Part shown: positions 1 to 5,665 of the stretch, piece by piece
Layout: every line of letters starts with the position of its first letter
Position numbering within the stretch: position 1 is the first letter of the stretch
IMG/VR virus record: IMGVR_UViG_3300042445_001158
Span: 1-31,445 of that record
From: a virus
DNA: 31,445 nucleotides
Direction: 5' to 3' (one strand)
Position numbers and translations under genes: made by a program
The notes under the pieces: generated by a model
Told to the model about the DNA's origin: nothing
The model's database searches: none
What the model saw: the letters and a program-made list of their open reading frames with translations, nothing else

Positions 1-840
1 ACCAGCACCGCCAACAGTTCCTGATGCAAAAACAGAACCATTGCCTGCAACACCACCACCACCACCACCAGCACCATTACCTAAACCAGTTCCTGATTGA
101 CCACCACCACCAGTAGTTATTGCACCAGTTAAAATATTTATTCCATTACCACCAGTACCACCATTACGAGTACCAGTATTTCCCCCCGCAGGTGCACCGC
201 CACCACCTACCAAACCTGAGCCACCATTACCTGCTGTATTTGTCTGTGCACCTGATGCCGTAGTACCACCACCACCGCCACCTGAAATTCCATTTCCACC
301 ATTACCGCCAATTACACCAGCAGACGAGGTAGAAAAACCACCGCCTCCACCACTACCATTTCCACCATTTAAAGAATTTGATGTGCTAGCAGCACCACCA
401 GGTATTCCCCAATAATTAGTACTGCCAGTATTGCTAGGACCAGCACCACTACCCAATATTCCAGCGCCACCAGTTCCAGTAGTACCACCGCCAGCAATAA
501 TGTTGCCATAGCGGGTATAGCCGCCTGACGTGCTAGCAGCACCACCTGCTCCAACTATGCAAGTTGGATTTGCTAATGTCCAACCCCAAGCAACACCTCC
601 TGCACCACCACCACCTGCACCATTGCTTGCACCACCACCGCCACCACCAACTGCTATGGCATAAACAAAATTTATTCCAGCAGGAATTGTTACTGATGTT
701 GTTCCAGCGTTAATTGTTTGTTGTAAGCGTAAGCCATAAGGCAGAACAAAGTGAGTATTAGAAAAAGGGGTATAGGTATCCCCTTGCATACCAGTTGAAA
801 CTGGATTACCTGCTTGCCCCCTGCGGTTTGGATTAGCCAT
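1..840 (-). CDS. Glycine-rich tail fibre-like protein, 3' end beyond the window
   Basis: This frame is open from an ATG at 838-840 to the left edge, giving at least 280 codons with no stop, so the C-terminus lies outside the window. About the first 60 residues are ordinary sequence (MANPNRRGQAGNPVSTG at the N-terminus). The rest is dominated by runs of Gly with Ala, Asn, Ser and Thr, for example six Gly in a row near residue 70. Such proteins are common at the distal tail of phages, where glycine-rich loops or polyglycine helices pack into receptor-binding tips; that role here is inference. The start overlaps the stop of the next upstream gene by one base (TAATG), so the two are probably translationally coupled. 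Reverse-frame ORFs here are shadows created by the GGT/GGC codons. Confidence 0.8.
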   Translation of the reverse strand, partial: MANPNRRGQAGNPVSTGMQGDTYTPFSNTHFVLPYGLRLQQTINAGTTSVTIPAGINFVYAIAVGGGGGGASNGAGGGGAGGVAWGWTLANPTCIVGAGGAASTSGGYTRYGNIIAGGGTTGTGGAGILGSGAGPSNTGSTNYWGIPGGAASTSNSLNGGNGSGGGGGFSTSSAGVIGGNGGNGISGGGGGGTTASGAQTNTAGNGGSGLVGGGGAPAGGNTGTRNGGTGGNGINILTGAITTGGGGQSGTGLGNGAGGGGGGVAGNGSVFASGTVGGAG

Positions 841-1202
841 TAGGAAATCCTATTGATATATCCTGAAATTGTAATTACGGAAGCGGTTGCTGCAAAGGCT
901 GCAACTGTATTTGCTGCTGCACCTGTTCCTGTTAAAGGTAAACCTGCAACGATTAAAACATCACCTGATTGTGGAGCGAGAGTAATTGGTTTAGCGTGTT
1001 GTACTGCGCCAGTGCCACCGAATTGAACGGTAAGTAATACTGGAGAGGTAGAAGTATTATTAGCGTATAACCAAACCTCATCAATAGTTGTAGCAGATGT
1101 ACCTGTAGCATGGATAGTTGTACCAGTAGATGCTGTTTGAACTACCGTGATTGGTTGACCCTGTGTTGAGCCTGATAAAAGTACCTTAGTATATGTTGCC
1201 AT
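840..1202 (-). CDS. Small tail-associated structural-type protein
   Basis: The 120-residue protein is rich in Thr, Ser, Ala, Gly and Val and looks all-beta, with a central WLYANNTS stretch and an Ile-rich end (ITISGYINRIS). I recognise this as a type of small protein often found next to fibre genes in phages of environmental bacteria. It has no established function that I know. A good Shine-Dalgarno (GGAG, six bases before the ATG) supports the start. It lies between a 53-residue gene and the glycine-rich fibre gene in one transcription unit and overlaps the latter by one base. A virion or fibre-attachment role is inferred from position only. Confidence 0.7.
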   Translation of the reverse strand: MATYTKVLLSGSTQGQPITVVQTASTGTTIHATGTSATTIDEVWLYANNTSTSPVLLTVQFGGTGAVQHAKPITLAPQSGDVLIVAGLPLTGTGAAANTVAAFAATASVITISGYINRIS

Positions 1203-1212
1203 TTATTTCTCC

Positions 1213-1374
1213 TTATCCGAATACTTGCATTGAAATTACTGCCTGATCTGAATCAGGGGCTGAGGTCTCTGGCAGGGCAGCAAGAGTGTCAATCATGTCT
1301 ATATAATCAGATGATCGTGGATAATCTCCAGCCTCAAATTTTGCTTTGATATTTTCTATGTTAACAATAGCCAT
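1213..1374 (-). CDS. Small hypothetical protein (53 aa)
   Basis: A short ORF begins with MAIVNIENIKAKFEAGDYPR and ends with a TAA ten bases before the next gene. It is acidic in the middle and has no membrane segment or cysteine motif. The start is supported by a TGATATAAT extended -10 element placed six bases upstream of the ATG, and by tight spacing to the following structural-type gene whose Shine-Dalgarno lies in the gap. It is probably the first gene of the unit that runs into the glycine-rich fibre. I do not recognise a family function. Confidence 0.6.
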   Translation of the reverse strand: MAIVNIENIKAKFEAGDYPRSSDYIDMIDTLAALPETSAPDSDQAVISMQVFG

Positions 1375-1380
1375 TTTAAC

Positions 1381-1389
1381 ATTATATCA
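1381..1389 (-). promoter_or_regulatory. Extended -10 promoter, leaderless layout
   Basis: On the minus strand TGATATAAT is followed by six bases and then the ATG of the 53-residue gene. No convincing -35 is seen. With usual start-site spacing, transcription would begin at or next to the A of the ATG. Confidence 0.6.
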
Positions 1390-1418
1390 TGTTTTATACC
1401 CGCCGAACTTAAAGCGAA

Positions 1419-2231
1419 TTAATCCTTATATCCCCAGATACCTCTAAATTCTCTATCTTCAGGACGAAATCCACCAGTAACAGCGTGGGCTAACTTAAAC
1501 AAATCTGGAATTACTAAGTCACCTTGTTGCCATCTATGAACTATTCTTATATCTTCATTGTTCCAAACTATATCTTCTATTTTTCTAATTAATGTTTGAA
1601 AATATCTTAACTCACTTTTCTTTGGGGATTCGCTTTTATATGATACTAAGTCTACTATCATAGGTGCTGGTAAGATTGTAAATCTAATTACTGGCTTACC
1701 CGTTAACCAGTGTTTAGCAATGATTGGGTAGTTGTCTGCTAGGCTAGTGTGTTCATTTATAAATCCCGCCCTTAATTGTGAATCTTTTACAATTTTTGGC
1801 TCAGTAATAATACTATTAGTTAAGAACTCTTGCTCTTCATTTGAAAGCATGTCAAATATAAGACTAGTGTCTACAAAATATGTCTTTCCATTTTCTGGAT
1901 TTGTCTTAAAGTTATACATGTTCCAAGTTGAAGCCACTATTGGGTTTGTGTAATATGTATGTTCAACATGCCATTCAACTATAACATCATCTGGTCCAGA
2001 AACAATATCAGATTTGCGGACATGATTTTCTATATATTTGTTAGTATTATCAAGCAATGACCAGCCTATATTTTTACCAAGTCTTTCAGCCAAATCAAAC
2101 TGTTCTTTTTCTGTCAAATTGGCATTTCTAAAACATATAACAGAGTCATAGATCAACTTGTCTTTGTAATATTCTGAGTTGTTTATTACGTTTTCAATAC
2201 CAGGAAATTCTATAGGACTTACATTTATCAT
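1419..2231 (-). CDS. TauD/clavaminate synthase-like Fe(II)/2-oxoglutarate dioxygenase
   Basis: The 270-residue protein has the layout of the TauD/TfdA/clavaminate synthase superfamily. An N-terminal VICFRNANLTEKEQF segment is typical of the family's first strand and helix. The metal-binding pair is WHVE (His88, Glu90), the HxE variant used by clavaminate-synthase-like enzymes. A WxxGDLVIPD strand leads to the distal His249 in AHAVTGG, and Arg260 or Arg263 could bind the 2-oxoglutarate carboxylate. The expected reaction is oxidative decarboxylation of 2-oxoglutarate coupled to hydroxylation of an unknown substrate in the cytoplasm. The start has GGAGG six bases upstream and a TGATATAAT promoter. 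It is divergent from a luciferase-like monooxygenase homologue. The fold is fairly sure; the substrate is unknown. Confidence 0.75.
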   Translation of the reverse strand: MINVSPIEFPGIENVINNSEYYKDKLIYDSVICFRNANLTEKEQFDLAERLGKNIGWSLLDNTNKYIENHVRKSDIVSGPDDVIVEWHVEHTYYTNPIVASTWNMYNFKTNPENGKTYFVDTSLIFDMLSNEEQEFLTNSIITEPKIVKDSQLRAGFINEHTSLADNYPIIAKHWLTGKPVIRFTILPAPMIVDLVSYKSESPKKSELRYFQTLIRKIEDIVWNNEDIRIVHRWQQGDLVIPDLFKLAHAVTGGFRPEDREFRGIWGYKD

Positions 2232-2262
2232 TTTATACCTCCATATTTTATATTCATACTAT

Positions 2263-2271
2263 ATTATATCA
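2263..2271 (-). promoter_or_regulatory. Extended -10 promoter for the TauD-like gene
   Basis: The minus strand reads TGATATAAT, with a weak TTAATA about 17 bases upstream. The predicted leader of about 25 bases contains GGAGG at 2238-2242, so this promoter gives a conventional leader. Part of it lies in the perfect 6-base inverted repeat ATATCA/TGATAT at 2266-2279. Confidence 0.55.
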
Positions 2272-2301
2272 TCTGATATTTTTCCTATTAAGGTTGAAGT
2301 G

Positions 2302-2310
2302 TGATATGAT
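2302..2310 (+). promoter_or_regulatory. Extended -10 promoter, leaderless layout
   Basis: TGATATGAT lies seven bases before the ATG at 2318. There is no Shine-Dalgarno in the short gap and no clear -35. It is divergent from the promoter of the TauD-like gene; the two share the 86-base intergenic region. Confidence 0.5.
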
Positions 2311-2317
2311 TTAAATT

Positions 2318-3034
2318 ATGAATATTTACTGGTTTGGTCGTCACGATAACAAAGACTTTGAATATGTTTCAGATTTATTAGAAGATTCTGGATTTTTTGG
2401 TTGGCTATTACCTTATGCAGCAGGAATGCGAGATCCTTTTATAAGAATAGCAAGGGGACTTAAAACAAATCAAAAGTTAAAATATTTAGTTGCTGTTCGA
2501 CCATACAATATTTCTCCTCAGTATTTATTGGCTATTTCTCATTCATTAGATTTAATTCAGGAAGACAGGGTTAGAATTAATTTTGTACCTGGACATATTT
2601 TTAATGATTTTGAAAAATTTTTTGGCGGTAGCGGAATATCAGAAATTAATGATAGCAGCAATTGGGAAGATAGAAAAAAATATTTTTGTTCTTATATTGA
2701 ACAATTTTATAATTTAGAAACTAAAAAACCATATAAAAAACCATATACTTACGTATCTGGATTTCCAGATGATTTGTGTCCACAAATGAGTAATTTTGGG
2801 GATTGTAACATAGTTTCATATGGAAGGTTGGTTGAGGGAAAACTTAATGACCTTGATAAAAATAAGGTAATATTTTTTCCTGTTTATAAAATTGAACAAT
2901 TTAAAGAAAGAATGGAGCATATAAAACAAAATGGATATAACAATATAATGATTCACACTGATGGCGAAAAAGATTTTGATCTTGCTTTAGAAGTGTTTAA
3001 TGAAGTTAAAAAATTAAAAAATCAAATTACTTGA
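2318..3034 (+). CDS. Luciferase-like (SsuD-type) flavin monooxygenase homologue, short
   Basis: Residues about 55 to 92 contain KYLVAVRPYNISPQYL, then a Ser at 76, an Arg at 84 and INFVPG. This matches the pattern LxAxRPGxxSPxxxA...R...N.VxG of alkanesulfonate monooxygenase SsuD and related bacterial-luciferase-family TIM barrels. At 238 residues it is well short of SsuD (about 380), so part of the barrel or the substrate cap is missing or strongly diverged. It is clearly paralogous to the 287-residue protein at 10529-11392. If functional it would use reduced FMN and oxygen; catalytic competence is not shown. The start follows a leaderless-type promoter. The stop TGA lies inside the TTGACA box of the next promoter. 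Confidence 0.6.
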   Translation: MNIYWFGRHDNKDFEYVSDLLEDSGFFGWLLPYAAGMRDPFIRIARGLKTNQKLKYLVAVRPYNISPQYLLAISHSLDLIQEDRVRINFVPGHIFNDFEKFFGGSGISEINDSSNWEDRKKYFCSYIEQFYNLETKKPYKKPYTYVSGFPDDLCPQMSNFGDCNIVSYGRLVEGKLNDLDKNKVIFFPVYKIEQFKERMEHIKQNGYNNIMIHTDGEKDFDLALEVFNEVKKLKNQIT

Positions 3035-3059
3035 CATCTATCAAGATTTTTGCTATACT
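3031..3059 (+). promoter_or_regulatory. Consensus promoter, leaderless layout
   Basis: TTGACA at 3031-3036, a 17-base spacer, then TATACT at 3054-3059, preceded by TGC (extended -10). Six bases later comes the ATG at 3066. The upstream gene's TGA stop is inside the -35 box. This is one of the two best promoters in the window. Confidence 0.8.
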
Positions 3060-3065
3060 GAATAT

Positions 3066-3167
3066 ATGGCTCATATAATAGTCTGTCCAATATGTAAAAG
3101 GGAGATAGAGTCTAGGTCTAGCATGGCATCACAAACTTTAACAAACCACATGAGGGAGCATAAATGA
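3066..3167 (+). CDS. Tiny C2H2 zinc-finger protein (33 aa)
   Basis: The predicted protein has CPIC at residues 7-10 and HMREH at residues 28-32, which gives a C-x2-C...H-x3-H arrangement, so essentially the whole protein is one zinc-finger-like module. It starts six bases after a consensus promoter and its TGA overlaps the next ATG (ATGA), so translation coupling to the 68-residue gene is likely. DNA or protein binding is plausible for a C2H2 module, but no target can be read from the sequence. It would be missed by gene callers with a 50-60 codon cut-off; the promoter, coupling and motif together support it. Confidence 0.6.
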   Translation: MAHIIVCPICKREIESRSSMASQTLTNHMREHK

Positions 3168-3370
3168 ATAAAGATTTTATTAGAAAAGAAAAAACTAATA
3201 ACCTAATATTAAGATTTATAGGAAATATTTGTGGATCAATATTTACCTTTTTTCTTATTAAAGAGATTAAGTCTGAAAATAAAAATCACATTATAAGAGC
3301 AAAAATGTTTGCTAAAATATGTAATCCTTTTGGAAAAGCACAAAACAAATGGGCTACTTACTATATTTAA
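3164..3370 (+). CDS. Small basic protein with hydrophobic segment (68 aa)
   Basis: The start overlaps the stop of the zinc-finger gene by four bases, and GAGGGAG lies just upstream. The protein is Lys- and Asn-rich, with a hydrophobic stretch at about residues 15-32 (LILRFIGNICGSIFTFFL) that may be a membrane segment, and two Cys. I do not recognise a family. It belongs to a run of very small genes between the monooxygenase homologue and the DHH-like gene; such clusters in phages often hold early host-interaction proteins, which is inference here. Confidence 0.5.
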   Translation: MNKDFIRKEKTNNLILRFIGNICGSIFTFFLIKEIKSENKNHIIRAKMFAKICNPFGKAQNKWATYYI

Positions 3371-3377
3371 GATAGTT

Positions 3378-3386
3378 TGATATACT
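3378..3386 (+). promoter_or_regulatory. Extended -10 promoter, leaderless layout
   Basis: TGATATACT is followed by six bases and the ATG at 3393. It starts eight bases after the stop of the 68-residue gene. The -35 region (TTACTA at 17-base spacing) is weak. Confidence 0.55.
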
Positions 3387-3392
3387 AAATAC

Positions 3393-3485
3393 ATGGAAAA
3401 ACTACTTGGTATATTTATTGCATTTTTAATTTCTTTTGGTCTTTGGAAATTATGGACAAAGTTAGTTGATTCTTTTTATGAGTAG
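3393..3485 (+). CDS. Single-span membrane micropeptide (30 aa)
   Basis: The 30-residue product is mostly one hydrophobic helix (LLGIFIAFLISFGLWKLW) followed by a short charged end. It has its own leaderless-type promoter and its final codons overlap the ATG of the next zinc-ribbon micropeptide, consistent with coupling. It is too short for homology-based naming. A membrane location is a direct reading of the hydrophobicity; function unknown. Confidence 0.45.
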   Translation: MEKLLGIFIAFLISFGLWKLWTKLVDSFYE

Positions 3486-3585
3486 TTATTGTGATCGTTG
3501 TGGTGGCAAACTGTTTAACAATGATTGTGGATTTTGTTTAAATAATTCTAATGCGTTAAGAGAGTTTGAGGATCAAGATGAGTAA
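3478..3585 (+). CDS. Zinc-ribbon micropeptide (35 aa)
   Basis: The sequence MSSYCDRCGGKLFNNDCGFC gives two CxxC knuckles (Cys5, Cys8, Cys17, Cys20) and therefore a complete four-cysteine zinc ribbon in 20 residues, followed by an acidic tail. It overlaps the upstream membrane micropeptide by eight bases and the downstream 70-residue gene by eight bases, as expected for a compact phage operon. Role unknown; zinc ribbons of this size commonly contact nucleic acid or protein partners. Confidence 0.5.
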   Translation: MSSYCDRCGGKLFNNDCGFCLNNSNALREFEDQDE

Positions 3586-3790
3586 TTGGACTGAAGAACT
3601 ATCAGATAAACACAAAGAACAGATTTGGCATTTTATTGTAGAAACTGTTAAAGAAATTCGTGAACAAATTGCTCAGGACATTGAAGGTACCAATGACCTA
3701 TGGAAGGCTAAGGGTCTTAACAAGTCTCGTCGCACTTCTAAAGCATTTCAAATATCTGCAGCCATAGCAAGGGGACAAAATGAAATTTAG
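3578..3790 (+). CDS. Hypothetical helical protein (70 aa)
   Basis: The ATG at 3578 is chosen over an upstream TTG because GAGG lies six bases before it and because it overlaps the preceding stop in the usual compact manner. The protein begins MSNWTEELSDKHKEQIWHFI and is predicted to be helical and charged throughout, with a basic SRRT segment near residue 50. No cysteine motif or membrane segment is present. I do not recognise the family. Confidence 0.55.
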   Translation: MSNWTEELSDKHKEQIWHFIVETVKEIREQIAQDIEGTNDLWKAKGLNKSRRTSKAFQISAAIARGQNEI

Positions 3791-3866
3791 TGATTTTATT
3801 AAGAACATTTTAATTTCTGCTGTTATAATTTTTATTGCAGCAATATTTTTTAGCACTAAAGATTAA
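3780..3866 (+). CDS. Single-span membrane micropeptide (28 aa)
   Basis: The product begins MKFSDFIKNI and is then almost entirely hydrophobic to residue 23, ending in a short polar tail. The ATG overlaps the end of the 70-residue gene by 11 bases, and AAGGGG lies upstream at 3769-3774. Like the 30-residue peptide at 3393 it would be a one-helix membrane peptide. Function unknown; support comes from position, start signal and hydrophobicity only. Confidence 0.4.
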   Translation: MKFSDFIKNILISAVIIFIAAIFFSTKD

Positions 3867-3868
3867 TT

Positions 3869-4138
3869 ATGAATGCAGAAGAAATAATCCAAACCATAAA
3901 AGATCAGTATTACCTTTGTCCTAACATAGATGAAGATGTTTGTTATACTTGGTGGAAGCATGAAGGGTGTGAAGCATTACGATCACTTCTTTATACCGTC
4001 ACAAAAGATCCAAAGTATGTTGAACCATTAAGTAAGTTAAGACCAAATGTAAAAGAATCTATTGAAGAAATGCTTAATGATCCAGAGCACCATGCATTGA
4101 TGGAACGCTTAAAATATATGGAGGATAATGGAATTTAA
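3869..4138 (+). CDS. Hypothetical acidic protein (89 aa)
   Basis: A soluble, acidic protein with a Cys/Trp-rich middle (CYTWWKHEGC, residues about 25-34) and a helical C-terminal half. It starts two bases after the preceding stop and its last codons overlap the ATG of the DHH-like gene, with GGAGG formed inside its own coding sequence serving that gene. I do not recognise a family. Confidence 0.6.
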   Translation: MNAEEIIQTIKDQYYLCPNIDEDVCYTWWKHEGCEALRSLLYTVTKDPKYVEPLSKLRPNVKESIEEMLNDPEHHALMERLKYMEDNGI

Positions 4139-4910
4139 TTTAAAAACCAGCATATTAGATACACTAGAGTATTCTAAAAAATTAATTATTTCTCCTGACA
4201 TCGATGGATTTATGACTGCCAAGTTAATTAATCGATACAATGGATCAGTTGTTGTTGGGGCATACGATAAAAATATTTTAACTATTGCTGATGGAATTAA
4301 TCCAGAAGACTGTCTTTTTGTAGATTGTGATATGAATACACCAGAGTTTGTTTCTATTGGCAATCATATGCGATTGCTTTCTGACAACATTTCTATTAAT
4401 TCTTTTAATCCAAATTTACATTTTGAAGTAACAAAATATACAGATAAATTTCCTTATGCTACTTGTTTTTTAATAACATTTGCGACTGGTGTATTTACAT
4501 CTGATCTTGATAAGAATTTTATGGCTTACGCAGATTCCACATACAAGAATTTAATAAATTATGAAAGAAATATGAAGAGTTGGTCTACAAGAATATATCA
4601 CAATGAGGTAGAAAGAGTGTTAAATCCAAAGCCTTCTGATCACAACGAAAGACTATGGATAGAAAAAACATATCCAAAACAATCATTTCTTTCAAAACAA
4701 TTTGGCAAAACTAGGTATATACAAGCATTAAATAATTCATTAGAGTCAGAAAAAATAAAACATTTGCCAATTATGCATGGTAAAAAATATAAAACAGGTT
4801 TAGTAGATAGGAATACTGTGACACGATATAACAAGGATATGATCTCATATGCAGAAATATACTCTGGAGAATATTCTGTTACATATAATCAAATAGCCGA
4901 TTGGGAATAA
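4128..4910 (+). CDS. DHH-like phosphoesterase-type protein (divergent)
   Basis: The N-terminal half resembles the DHH superfamily. SPDIDGFMTAKLI (residues about 22-34) corresponds to the SHxDxDG motif, FVDCDMN (about 64-70) to the second acidic motif, and IGNHM (about 77-81) takes the place of DHH. These would form the binuclear metal site of enzymes such as RecJ and cyclic-nucleotide or oligonucleotide phosphodiesterases. The substitution of Asp-His by Gly-Asn makes activity uncertain. The C-terminal half (residues 130-260) is unlike known DHHA1 domains. GGAGG lies three bases before the ATG. It ends three bases from the convergent Stealth-like gene, with no visible terminator between them. 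Confidence 0.45.
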   Translation: MEFNLKTSILDTLEYSKKLIISPDIDGFMTAKLINRYNGSVVVGAYDKNILTIADGINPEDCLFVDCDMNTPEFVSIGNHMRLLSDNISINSFNPNLHFEVTKYTDKFPYATCFLITFATGVFTSDLDKNFMAYADSTYKNLINYERNMKSWSTRIYHNEVERVLNPKPSDHNERLWIEKTYPKQSFLSKQFGKTRYIQALNNSLESEKIKHLPIMHGKKYKTGLVDRNTVTRYNKDMISYAEIYSGEYSVTYNQIADWE

Positions 4911-4913
4911 GTA

Positions 4914-5603
4914 TTAATTTTCATAGATAGTTTTATTTTGAAACATATTACTTAAAACTTTATCAAGTATACCTTTAAAGGCTTGATCTTCCGTTGATAG
5001 GTATATAGATTTTTCTGTGATTTCATTAGATCTAGCCAAATGTCTTCGATTTGTATAAACCTTTACGTCATTTGTTTTTGTACCACCAACACTATATATA
5101 TTTCCATAAATAGATCTCCATAAACAACTTGGATATTTTTTAAGTATTAAACGAAGTTTATCTTTTTCCATGGGCATTGGGGTATGCAACTCATAGTCAT
5201 ATGGTAGTTCTATTCCGTTTTGAATTAGTCTAGAGTTTGTTAATATTAATTTTTTAATGTATAGTGATGATCCAGTTATCTTAACATATCTATTTATCTT
5301 ATCTAACAATAAACCTCCATGAAAATGCTCAATCTTATCTATTTTTTTAATTATAAAAAAATCATCATTCATTAATATAAAGTCGTTTGGTATTTTGTCA
5401 GAGTTGCATAAAGCCTGTAAGTTATTTAAAGCATTAGTGTATTTATTATGATTTTGTTCTACTGGTATATGGTATCCAGAATACCATTTTGGCTTTCCAC
5501 CTACCAGCCAAACCTTTGCATCTGGAAAACTATTTATGACAGATCTAATAGAGTACCTTAACTCTTCATTATCTCCGTCACGACAAATGTAAACAAAATC
5601 CAC
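4914..5603 (-). CDS. Stealth-like sugar-phosphate transferase
   Basis: The N-terminus VYICRDGDNEELRYSIRSV matches the first conserved region of Stealth proteins (VYTWVDGxDxE...ELRYSLRS), followed by a W-V-GGKPKW segment and the second-region signature MNDDFF (Asp80, Asp81). Stealth proteins are hexose-1-phosphate transferases used in capsule and wall glycan synthesis. At 229 residues only the first two conserved regions can be recognised, so this is a compact version. The start is a GTG with GCGGGG upstream. It is divergent from the glycosyltransferase operon, and the two promoters face away from each other in a 62-base gap. A role in modifying surface glycan fits the neighbours. Confidence 0.65.
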   Translation of the reverse strand: MDFVYICRDGDNEELRYSIRSVINSFPDAKVWLVGGKPKWYSGYHIPVEQNHNKYTNALNNLQALCNSDKIPNDFILMNDDFFIIKKIDKIEHFHGGLLLDKINRYVKITGSSLYIKKLILTNSRLIQNGIELPYDYELHTPMPMEKDKLRLILKKYPSCLWRSIYGNIYSVGGTKTNDVKVYTNRRHLARSNEITEKSIYLSTEDQAFKGILDKVLSNMFQNKTIYEN

Positions 5604-5624
5604 TAAATACCCCGCTTTATTATA

Positions 5625-5647
5625 AGTATATCAGAATCTGGTATACT
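5625..5647. promoter_or_regulatory. Back-to-back divergent extended -10 promoters forming a 23-base palindrome
   Basis: On the minus strand TGATATACT (5625-5633) points to the Stealth-like gene. On the plus strand TGGTATACT (5639-5647) points to the glycosyltransferase operon. Only five bases separate them, and together they form an inverted repeat with 10 of 11 positions matching around one central base. Each polymerase footprint would cover the other promoter, so the two should compete; a repressor could also use the palindrome. Confidence 0.55.
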
Positions 5648-5665
5648 GATATAAAGACAGAATAG

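Noticed and set aside
369-554. A leucine/valine-rich ORF on the minus strand
   Set aside because: It is a shadow of the glycine-rich frame that runs open from 840 to the window edge; the real frame has a start, coupling and the expected composition.
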